Positions 57,315 to 64,000 of a DNA stretch of 64,000 bases are shown piece after piece (positions within the stretch are counted from its first letter, which is position 1; each line of letters opens with the position of its first letter). The DNA lies in NCBI RefSeq assembly GCF_008639165.1, contig NZ_CP029197.1, positions 496,001-560,000 of the forward strand, read 5' to 3'. Made by a program: the position numbers and the translations under genes. The stretch is from Streptomyces venezuelae ATCC 10712 (GTDB taxonomy: Bacteria; Actinomycetota; Actinomycetes; Streptomycetales; Streptomycetaceae). The notes beneath the pieces are model-generated. The model was given only the letters and a program-made list of their open reading frames with translations. It searched no databases and had not been told where the DNA came from.

Positions 57315-58523
57315 ATGACCGAGTCGTACACCGTCGAAAAAGCCCCCGGGGTGAGCGGGATGGGGAGGGATTCATTCGCGAGCCCTGACGCCATTCCTGC
57401 CAACGGCCTTCGGTATGCGGTCGCCCTACCGTTCTACCAGAGGCACGGAATTTACATCGAGGATGCGGGTAGGCCCATCCAGGTGAAGGGCGGGGCCCAT
57501 GAGCTGACGATCGAAGAAAAGCGATCCACCACTCAGACGATCCCCGTGGGTGGCGGTGGCGGCAGCGAGGACTGGCGCAGCACCGTCAAATCTGTACTGG
57601 GGATCGTCGTGAAAACGGCGGAGAACGCTCTCAGGGCGAAGTACCCCAACCTCCCGGACGGCGCGATTTCCGGCCTGCTCGGATTCAGCGCAAGCAGCGC
57701 AGATTCAGTCAGCAAGCAGGAGAAGGTCTCCTTCAGCGTCAGCGACAAGGTCAAAATCGTTCCTCTCACCGGAAAGACGATCCTTGCCCGGCCTGTATAT
57801 TTCAAGGTGAAATCAGTCTCCGACGAATGGATGAAAGAATCCGGCGGAGGCCTGAAACTGGTACGGAGAAGCGTCGTATCGGATGTCGTGGTGAAGATGG
57901 GCTGGATCCTGGAATGCCCGGACGCCAACGGGGGCATGAGGCTCGCCCGGCAGATGCCGAGCGACCCCAGAGAAGGAGTGGAATACGACTACAAGGCCGA
58001 TACGCTGCTCAACATTCCCACACCTCCTGACCCCGTGGTGGATGAATACGCCCCGCCCACCGGGCCGCCCGACCGAATGGACGAAAATTCTGGCGCCAAC
58101 AAAGTCCGGTGGCGATTCACCGGCCCGCAGGAAAGTACAGTGAAGCCGCTGGGGAACGGACTGCGACGCGAATCACGAGGGTTCAGCGAAGACTACTTCA
58201 CGGGAATCTCGGTGCAGTGCCCACCCCCGAAGTACCAAGGAGATTCCAGGACGTACGAATCCTATCGATTCGATTACCGCATCGAGGGAACGAGTCCGAA
58301 CCTCGGAAACTGGGACTGGGAAGAGCGGTCGGCGGGAACAGTTTCCTTCGCCAACGGCACGAGGACGATCGACCCGTGGGAGTCCGACCCCAGGACCATG
58401 GCTCAGCACCGGGGAATCCCGGCCGACGGCAGCGAGTACACATTCGACCTGCGATTTCACGCCTACCTTGCCACAGTGGCGGCTGACCCGAAACTGAGTG
58501 TCAACATCATCCCTGTCGCCTAG
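57315..58523 (+). CDS. Unrecognised protein of atypical composition
   Basis: A 402-aa protein with start ATG 57315 (MTESYTVEKAPGVSG) and Shine-Dalgarno GGAGTGGAGAG. I do not recognise a family. Codons end in A or T far more often than in the neighbours, suggesting recent transfer. The sequence is beta-rich, with Ser/Thr/Val-alternating stretches (SVSKQEKVSFSVSDKVKIVP) before a conserved-looking TGKTILARPVYFKVKSVSDEW. A Pro-rich linker (TPPDPVVDEYAPPTGPP) follows, and then a C-terminal domain ending LRFHAYLATVAADPKLSVNI. There is no signal peptide or membrane segment. The Ser/Thr-rich beta region loosely recalls aerolysin/MTX-type pore-forming proteins; this is weak. Confidence 0.6.
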   Translation: MTESYTVEKAPGVSGMGRDSFASPDAIPANGLRYAVALPFYQRHGIYIEDAGRPIQVKGGAHELTIEEKRSTTQTIPVGGGGGSEDWRSTVKSVLGIVVKTAENALRAKYPNLPDGAISGLLGFSASSADSVSKQEKVSFSVSDKVKIVPLTGKTILARPVYFKVKSVSDEWMKESGGGLKLVRRSVVSDVVVKMGWILECPDANGGMRLARQMPSDPREGVEYDYKADTLLNIPTPPDPVVDEYAPPTGPPDRMDENSGANKVRWRFTGPQESTVKPLGNGLRRESRGFSEDYFTGISVQCPPPKYQGDSRTYESYRFDYRIEGTSPNLGNWDWEERSAGTVSFANGTRTIDPWESDPRTMAQHRGIPADGSEYTFDLRFHAYLATVAADPKLSVNIIPVA

Positions 58524-58569
58524 ATCGATGGAAGACACCGCCTGGCCTGCGGGGCGTCTCGGCGCTCGG

Positions 58570-59820
58570 TCAGCGTGTCCGCGGGGCCTGGGCCGGGCGG
58601 GGGCCGGTGAGTTCGACGCCCCCGTCCGGGTTCCGTCGTCCGGCGAAGCCGGAGCGGAGGAGGACGCCGCCCCGGCCGGGGCCGGCGCGGTGGCCGATGA
58701 CGTCGAAGGGCAGCGTCCGCCCCCGCGCGCACACCTCCCCCGGCTGCCCGGTGCGGAGGTTCTCCCCCAGGGCGCCGCGCACGCTCAGCCGCACGCCGGG
58801 CGCCGCCCCGACGACGGGGCCCGCGCCGGCGGTCGGGTCCTGTCCCGCGGCGTATGTGCTCACCGCCCAGGGCAGCACGCTCCGCCCGGGCGCGAACTCG
58901 GCCCGCAGGGGGGTGGCGGGCAGCAGCTCGGCGTGCCGGGCCGCCAGTTCGGGCGGGCACGGGGCGCCCACGAGGAGGACCGTCCGGGGCCGCGGCGGGC
59001 GGGGCTCCGCCGCCAGGGCGTCCAGTACGCGCGTGTACTCCCCCGTTTCGCAGACCGCGACGACCCCGTCGAGCCCGGCGACGAGCCCGCCGGGCCGGGC
59101 GTGCAGGGTGCTGCCCGAGGCGAAGGCCCACCACATCGCGGAGAGGGTGGCGGGGCCGGTGGGGTGTTCGGCGACGGTGACGGTCCGGCCCGCCGGGCCG
59201 ATCTGCGCGGTTCTGGCGGCCATGGCCAGGTGCCAGGCCCGGTGGTCGACGAGGTGGCCCGACGACGCCTCCGGGTCCTCCTCGGCGGTGAGCAGATAGG
59301 CGGGTTCGGTGGGGGCGGAGCGCGGCAGGGCCCGGTCGAGGGGCCGGGCCGCGATCCGCTTCCACAGCTCGGGGTCGTCCAGGAGGAAGCTGCGCCGGCA
59401 GCCGCCGTGGTCCCAGGCCCGCTGGGTCGCGCGGCCGCACAGGACGGTGTCGGCGCCGCTGACGGCGGCGGTCCTGCGAGCCTGCCCGGTGTCGAGGTCG
59501 CGGGGTACGGGGACGCAGACGCCGCCCGCCTTGAGGACGGCCAGCTGGGCGACGACCGCCTGCCGGTGGTCCTCGCAGTGGACGACGACGGGGTCCCCGA
59601 GCTGGACCTCGGCGCGCAGCAGGGCGGTGGCGAGCCGTGCGGAGAGCAGTTCGGCCCTGCCGTACGAGAGGACGTGGCGCCCCTCGCGGACGACGGGGGC
59701 CAGCGGGTGGCGCCGGGCGGCCCGGGTGAACAGCCCGTCGAGCGTGCGGGCGGCCGCGTCGGGCCGGTCGTGGGCTGGGGCGAGGGGGCGGACGGGTTCC
59801 CGGAGTCCGGCCGAGAGCAT
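58570..59820 (-). CDS. Truncated, degenerate adenylation (AMP-ligase-like) protein
   Basis: A 416-aa protein with start ATG 59818-59820 and Shine-Dalgarno AAGGAG. The N-terminal subdomain of an acyl/aryl-AMP ligase is recognisable (TLDGLFTRAARRHPLAPVV, QLGDPVVVHCEDHRQAVVAQLAVLKAGGVCVPVPRDL). The Ser/Thr/Gly-rich P-loop (A3) is replaced by LLTAEEDPEASSGHL. The protein ends after an altered A8 region (LLRSGFAGRRNPDGG), so the C-terminal subdomain with the A10 Lys is absent. Adenylation activity is unlikely. It follows the antiporter gene with a 55-bp gap in the same orientation. It could be a decayed ligase or a regulatory/partner protein. Confidence 0.7.
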   Translation of the reverse strand: MLSAGLREPVRPLAPAHDRPDAAARTLDGLFTRAARRHPLAPVVREGRHVLSYGRAELLSARLATALLRAEVQLGDPVVVHCEDHRQAVVAQLAVLKAGGVCVPVPRDLDTGQARRTAAVSGADTVLCGRATQRAWDHGGCRRSFLLDDPELWKRIAARPLDRALPRSAPTEPAYLLTAEEDPEASSGHLVDHRAWHLAMAARTAQIGPAGRTVTVAEHPTGPATLSAMWWAFASGSTLHARPGGLVAGLDGVVAVCETGEYTRVLDALAAEPRPPRPRTVLLVGAPCPPELAARHAELLPATPLRAEFAPGRSVLPWAVSTYAAGQDPTAGAGPVVGAAPGVRLSVRGALGENLRTGQPGEVCARGRTLPFDVIGHRAGPGRGGVLLRSGFAGRRNPDGGVELTGPRPAQAPRTR

Positions 59821-59875
59821 GTGTGCGTCTCCTTCTGGTCCTTGGTGGCCGCGACGCGGCTGCCGGCCGCTCCCC

Positions 59876-61150
59876 CTAGGGGGTGACGGAGGTGGAGCGG
59901 TCGCGCTCCCGCACCGGTTCTCCGGTGGGGCTTCCCGGCTCCGGGACGATCACGGGCTTCTTGTACGTGCGGGTCAGCAGCGGTCCGGTCATGGCCGTGG
60001 TGACGAGGGCCATCACGACGAGCAGGGAGTACAGCGAGCCGTCGAGCAGTCCGGCCTGGAGTCCGACGCCGAGGATGACGAGTTCGGTGAGTCCGCGGGT
60101 GTTCATGAGCGCGGCGAGGGCCACGGCGGGCCTGCCGGGCAGCCCCGTGCCGCGGGCACCGAGGTAGGTGCCGCCGAACTTGCCGGCCACGGCGACGAGC
60201 AGGACGGCGGCCAGTTCCGCCGTCTCCGCCCAGCCGAACTGCCGGAGGTCGACCTTGAGTCCGGCGACGACGAAGTAGACGGGCAGGAGCAGCGAGGTCA
60301 CCGTGCGGGTGCGCTGCATGAGGTCGGCGCGCAGCCGTTCGGCGCCGTCGCTCGGCATGATCAGGCCGAAGAGAAAGGCGCCGAAGATGTAGTGCATGCC
60401 CATGGCCTCGGTGGCGGCGCCGCAGAGCAGGGCGCCGATCAGCATCTGCGCGTACCACCAGGAGGAGGTGGTGGCCCGGCCGTCGCCGCGGCGGGTCCGG
60501 TGGCGCAGCCAGGGCCGTACGACGAGGAAGAGCACGAGGACGAACGGGATCATGAGGGCGACCCGCCAGTGGCTGCCGGAGCTGCCGATCCCGGCCTGTA
60601 CGCCGGCCAGGGCGGTCCAGGCGACGATGTCGACGAGGGCGGCCGTGGCCAGGGCGATGCCGCCGAGCGTGGTGCCGGTGAGTCCGCGGTCGGAGAGGAT
60701 CCTGGCGAGGACGGGGAAGGCGGTGACGGACACGGCGAGGCCGATGAAGACGATGAAGGCCGCCTTCTGGTCGGTGGGGTGGCCGCGGAGCAGGAAGTAG
60801 CCGAGGCCGATCCCGAGGACGAAGGGGACGGCCGTCGAGCCGAGGCTGACGCCGGCGGCCATCCGGCCGCGTCCGCGTAACGCCTGGCGTTCGATCTCCA
60901 GGCCCACGCCGAACATGAAGAGGGTGACTCCCACGTCGGCCATCGCGCCGAGCAGCGGCCGGATCTCGTGGGGGAAGAGGGTGTCGGAGACCGCGCCGTT
61001 GAGGAGGGTCGGTCCGAGGAGTACGCCGGCGAGGATCTCGCCCACCACCGGCGGCTGTCCGATCCGGGTGGCGAGATGGCCGAGTCCGTGGGCGAGGACG
61101 AGGATGAACGCGAGGTCGAAGAGGAGGAGTGCCACCTGGTTGCTGCTCAT
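59876..61150 (-). CDS. CPA2-type cation/proton antiporter (Na+/H+ exchanger domain)
   Basis: A 424-aa protein with about 12 membrane segments. The start is ATG 61148-61150, because the GTG at 61159 is too close to the Shine-Dalgarno AAGGAG. Family features: QPPVVGEILAGVLLGPTLL in the second helix, FMFGVGLEIERQALRG, GLAVSVTAFPVLARIL, and MNTRGLTELVILGVGL near the C-terminus. It exchanges Na+ or K+ for H+. Homologues are often found in antibiotic clusters, sometimes linked to product export or pH balance. It lies between the SARP gene and the truncated ligase and shares their orientation. Confidence 0.88.
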   Translation of the reverse strand: MSSNQVALLLFDLAFILVLAHGLGHLATRIGQPPVVGEILAGVLLGPTLLNGAVSDTLFPHEIRPLLGAMADVGVTLFMFGVGLEIERQALRGRGRMAAGVSLGSTAVPFVLGIGLGYFLLRGHPTDQKAAFIVFIGLAVSVTAFPVLARILSDRGLTGTTLGGIALATAALVDIVAWTALAGVQAGIGSSGSHWRVALMIPFVLVLFLVVRPWLRHRTRRGDGRATTSSWWYAQMLIGALLCGAATEAMGMHYIFGAFLFGLIMPSDGAERLRADLMQRTRTVTSLLLPVYFVVAGLKVDLRQFGWAETAELAAVLLVAVAGKFGGTYLGARGTGLPGRPAVALAALMNTRGLTELVILGVGLQAGLLDGSLYSLLVVMALVTTAMTGPLLTRTYKKPVIVPEPGSPTGEPVRERDRSTSVTP

Positions 61151-61300
61151 GGCGACCACTCTCCTTCAGCCGCCTACAGATGCTCTGAACGGTCTCTGAT
61201 GGCTCCGTGGGCGTCCCGCGGGGGCACGGGTGTGCCCCGTGGCCACGGGGGGCGCACGGGGCACACGGTTCCGGCCCGCTCCTTCCGGGCGGGTGGGCGG

Positions 61301-63247
61301 CTAGGCGACCGAGGCGGCCGCCTGGAGCAGTCGGGCGACGGCGGCGCTGCGGTGGGGCAGTGGCTCGCGTTCGGCGCACTCGGCCGCGTAGAGCCGCATC
61401 AGCTCGGGGAAGCGGTACTCGCCCCGGCCGGCCACGACCAGCAGGTGGTGCTGGGCGAGCTGTTCGAGGGTGACCGCCGCCGCGGCCTCGGTGGTGCCGG
61501 TGAGGTCGGCCGCGGCGGACACCGTGATGAGGCCCTCGCTGAAGAGCCCGAGGAGCCGGAACATCCGGGCGGCCTCGTCGGGCAGCGCCTGGTAGGACGT
61601 CTCGAAGAGGGTGTGCAGGCTCGTCGAGGCGTTGCCGCCGGCCGCCAGCCGGTCGAGCCTGCCGTGTTCCGCGGCGAAGCGCTCGACGAGTGCGGCGAGC
61701 GGCACGTCCTGGTTGGCCGCCAGGGTCTCGGCCATCATCCGCAGGGCGAGGGGCCGCCCTCCGGACAGTCCCACGAGCCGCCGGGCGACAGCCTCCTGGT
61801 GCCGCAGCCGGTCCCCGCTGAGGCAGCGGAGCAGCGTCAGGGCGTCCTGGGTGCCGAGCGGGCCGAGCCGGAGCAGGTGCGCGCCGTCGCGGACGGCGAG
61901 ACCGCCCAGGCGCTGCCTGCCGGTGCTGAGCACGCAGGAGGAGCCGCCGGGGATCAGCGGCCGTAACTGGTCGGCGCTGAGCACGTCGTCGAGCATGACG
62001 AGGACGCGCTTGCCGTGCAGCAGGCTCCGGTACAGGGTGGCTCTGCTCGCCAGGTCCCCCGGGATGCGGGCGTTGTCGCCGCCGAGGCTGCGCAGCACCT
62101 GGAGCAGGGCTTCGGAGGCGCTCAGGGAGCGGCCCTCCATGCTCGTGCCGCGCAGGTCGACGTAGAGCTGGCCGTCGGGGAAGTGCTCGGAGACCCGGTG
62201 GGCGAGTGCGAGCGCGAAGGCGCTCTTGCCCACGCCGGCCGGTCCGTCGACGACGACGATGGGGGTGGAGGCGCTCCGGCCGTCGTTCTCGGTCAGGAGC
62301 CGGGCCAGCTGGCCGAGTTCTCGGGAGTGCCCGACGAACCCCCGGGCGACGGGAGGCAGTTGGGCGGGCCTGGGGGTGTCGGTGAGCAGCATGCGGGCCT
62401 TGGCGGGCTCCGGGCCCGCGGTCCGGGGTCCGGTCGGGGCGATCGCGTAGCTGCCGGCGGGCCCGGTCCAGGTGCCGGGGCTTCCGGTGAGGATCTGCTG
62501 GTGCAGGGACCGGAGTTCGGGCCCGGGGTCGATGCCGAGTTCGTGCCGCAGCAGCCTCCTGGTCTCGGCGTACACCTCCAGGGCGTGTGCCTGGCGGCCG
62601 CAGCGGTAGAGGGCCGTCATCAGCAGCCAGCGCAGTTTCTCGCGCAGCGGCTCCTCGGCTACGGCGCCGAGGAGCACGGTGACGGCCTCGACGGGGCGGT
62701 CCGCCTCCAGCATGTCGGCGGCCCACTCCTCGACGGCCGTGAGCCGCAGGTCCTGGAGCCGGGTCCGTTCCATGGCGGCGAACGGTCCGGGCACCCCGGA
62801 GTGCGCCTCGCCGTGCCAGAGGGACAGTGCGGACTCCGCGGTCTCCAGGGCCTCCTGGAGCCTGCCCTCGGTGCGGGCGCGGCGCGCCTGGGCGTGCCGG
62901 CGGGCGAAGAGGGTGGCGTCGACGGCCTCGGGGTCGGTCTGCAGGGCGTATCCGCCGGCGGTGGAGATGAGCAGTTCACCGCTCTCCCGCCGGCTGCGTT
63001 CGGGTTCCAGGACCCGCCGGAGCCCGGCGACGTAGGTGTGGACGCCGTTGGCCGCGGTCTGGGGGATGTCCCCGCCCCAGACGGCGTCGATGATGTGGTC
63101 CACGCTGACCACGTCGTTCGCCCGGCCGGCGAGCAGCGCGAACACGGCTCGCTGCTTGGGCGGGCCGAGGACGACTTCTCTTCCGTGCCGCCAGGCCCGT
63201 ACCGGACCGAGCAGTTGTACTTCCAAGAGCTCCCCCGCTGTCGGCAT
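61301..63247 (-). CDS. SARP/AfsR-type pathway regulator with a TTA codon
   Basis: A 648-aa protein with start ATG 63245-63247 and Shine-Dalgarno AGGAGG. The N-terminal winged helix (VQLLGPVRAWRHGREVVLGPPKQRAVFALL) and BTAD domain (to ~250, ending HELGIDPGPELRSLHQQIL) are followed by an NB-ARC ATPase with P-loop DGPAGVGKSAFA and LVMLDDVLSA. The TPR region of AfsR is missing. One Leu codon in SADQLRPLIPGG is TTA (positions 61964-61966), so expression depends on bldA. It is probably the activator of the adjacent salicylate-based cluster. It is 59 bp downstream of the salicylate synthase gene. Confidence 0.9.
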   Translation of the reverse strand: MPTAGELLEVQLLGPVRAWRHGREVVLGPPKQRAVFALLAGRANDVVSVDHIIDAVWGGDIPQTAANGVHTYVAGLRRVLEPERSRRESGELLISTAGGYALQTDPEAVDATLFARRHAQARRARTEGRLQEALETAESALSLWHGEAHSGVPGPFAAMERTRLQDLRLTAVEEWAADMLEADRPVEAVTVLLGAVAEEPLREKLRWLLMTALYRCGRQAHALEVYAETRRLLRHELGIDPGPELRSLHQQILTGSPGTWTGPAGSYAIAPTGPRTAGPEPAKARMLLTDTPRPAQLPPVARGFVGHSRELGQLARLLTENDGRSASTPIVVVDGPAGVGKSAFALALAHRVSEHFPDGQLYVDLRGTSMEGRSLSASEALLQVLRSLGGDNARIPGDLASRATLYRSLLHGKRVLVMLDDVLSADQLRPLIPGGSSCVLSTGRQRLGGLAVRDGAHLLRLGPLGTQDALTLLRCLSGDRLRHQEAVARRLVGLSGGRPLALRMMAETLAANQDVPLAALVERFAAEHGRLDRLAAGGNASTSLHTLFETSYQALPDEAARMFRLLGLFSEGLITVSAAADLTGTTEAAAAVTLEQLAQHHLLVVAGRGEYRFPELMRLYAAECAEREPLPHRSAAVARLLQAAASVA

Positions 63248-63306
63248 CGCCCTGTCGCCTCCTGAGGTCGTGTGCGCGGTCGTCGGACCGCTCGGTGGGG
63301 GGTGAG

Positions 63307-64000
63307 TCAGACATTCAGACGCTTCTCGGATGCCGTCACCGGCACCGCTCCGTGCCCGGTGCCGCGGGCCACCAGGCGGTCCGCGACGCACTTCAGCTTC
63401 TCCCGGGTCTCCTCCAGTTCCCGGTCGGGTACGGAGTGTTCGACGACGCCCGCACCCGCCTGGAGCCAGGTCTCGCCGCCGCGGCGGAAGACGCTGCGCA
63501 GGGCGAGGGCGGCGTCCATGGAGCCGTCCTGGGCCACCGTCATCACCGTGCCCGCGTAGAGGCCGCGCTCGCGCGGCTCGCTGGCGACGATGGCGTCGTA
63601 CGCGGCGTGCTTGGGCACGCCGGAGGCGGTGACGGCGGGGAAGACGGCGGCGAAGGCGTCCCAGGGGCTGGCGTCCTCGGGCATCCGGCCGACGACCTTG
63701 GAGGCCAGGTGCTGCACCGAGCCGCGCTCCTTGATCACCATGTACTCCTGGACGACCACCGTCTCCGGCTTGCAGGGTCCGGCGAGTTCGTCGACGGCGA
63801 CCTTGACCGAGATGGCGTGCTCGTGGAGTTCCTTGGGGTCGGCGAGGAGCCGTTCGCGGAGCCGCCGGTTCTGCTCGGGGTCGCCGGTCAGGGCCCGGGT
63901 GCCGGCCAGCGGCTGGCTGGAGACGGTGCGGTCGGGTTCGACCTCGACGACGGTCTCGGGGCTGAAGCCGAGGGCCTGGAGGTCTCCCATGGCCAGCAGG
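63307..64000 (-). CDS. Salicylate synthase (MbtI/Irp9 type), N-terminus beyond the window
   Basis: The frame stays open to base 64000, and 231 codons are visible. The C-terminal chorismate-binding domain is clear: LGFSPETVVEVEPD, SSQPLAGTRALTGDP, DPKELHEHAISVKVAVDEL, KERGSVQHLASKVVGRMP, FPAVTASGVPKHAAYDAI, RGLYAGTVMTV and WLQAGAGVVEHSVP. The combination with GSVQHL and FPAVTASG fits salicylate synthases converting chorismate via isochorismate to salicylate and pyruvate with Mg2+. This starts a salicylate-derived thiazoline/siderophore-like cluster that continues to the right. The visible ATG at 63990 is internal to the family domain, not the real start. Confidence 0.9.
   Translation of the reverse strand, partial: LLAMGDLQALGFSPETVVEVEPDRTVSSQPLAGTRALTGDPEQNRRLRERLLADPKELHEHAISVKVAVDELAGPCKPETVVVQEYMVIKERGSVQHLASKVVGRMPEDASPWDAFAAVFPAVTASGVPKHAAYDAIVASEPRERGLYAGTVMTVAQDGSMDAALALRSVFRRGGETWLQAGAGVVEHSVPDRELEETREKLKCVADRLVARGTGHGAVPVTASEKRLNV

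Overview
This window is Streptomyces chromosome: very high GC, strong third-position GC, GTG/TTG starts, many 4-bp ATGA/GTGA gene overlaps, and SARP and LAL regulators carrying rare TTA codons. The gene content matches Streptomyces venezuelae or a close relative. It combines a venemycin-type (vem) biosynthetic cluster, a rifampin monooxygenase (Rox) gene with its rifamycin-associated element, and the edge of a salicylate-based (thiazostatin/watasemycin-like) cluster. These identifications come from recalled family and pathway knowledge, not from a database search.

Layout. (1) 1-7200: end of an AfsR/SARP regulator, a long-type GAPDH, a DUF817 membrane protein, then a cold-adaptation pair: a cold-shock protein and a DEAD-box RNA helicase whose ribosome binding site lies in a perfect hairpin. 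(2) 7379-16240: an ABC exporter coupled to a MazG-like protein; a four-gene MacAB-like export operon on the minus strand; and, divergent from it, a response regulator/histidine kinase/lipoprotein operon. (3) 16253-20152: a winged-helix protein with a repeat tail and a sigma-B-type regulatory block (two STAS antagonists, two RsbW-like ATPases, one SigB/F/G-type sigma factor). (4) 20385-24397: a small membrane protein, a small basic protein, an amidase, and rox.

(5) 24428-53990 (29.6 kb, 16 genes): the vem-type cluster. A DpgA type III PKS with DpgB, DpgC and DpgD makes 3,5-dihydroxyphenylglyoxylate from malonyl-CoA. A ThDP decarboxylase and an aldehyde dehydrogenase turn this into 3,5-dihydroxybenzoate. 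The type I PKS VemG (ligase, degenerate KR, ACP, then KS-AT-ACP) loads and extends that starter, and VemH (KS-AT-ACP-TE) extends and releases it. Both AT domains look malonyl-specific and no active reductive domain is present, so the expected product is an aryl triketide of aryl-pyrone (biaryl) type. Two flavin-dependent halogenases and a flavin reductase allow halogenation. A Sfp-type PPTase, two MFS transporters, an isochorismatase-fold protein lacking its catalytic residues, and the LAL activator VemR complete the set.

(6) 53991-58523: an insertion-prone junction with a frameshifted IS982-type element, a second isolated IS end, an SDR, a secreted SGNH esterase and an unrecognised protein of visibly lower GC. 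(7) 58570-64000: a truncated adenylation-like protein, a cation/proton antiporter, a TTA-containing SARP regulator and the 3' part of a salicylate synthase, which opens the next cluster.

The main biosynthetic system (type III PKS starter supply feeding a short type I PKS) is therefore probably the described venemycin pathway and not new. The less expected signals are the Shine-Dalgarno hairpin of the helicase, the catalytically dead isochorismatase-like protein, the STAS protein with Cys at the phospho-Ser position, the stand-alone half-adenylation protein, the low-GC orphan next to the IS, and several short repeat arrays near regulatory sites.
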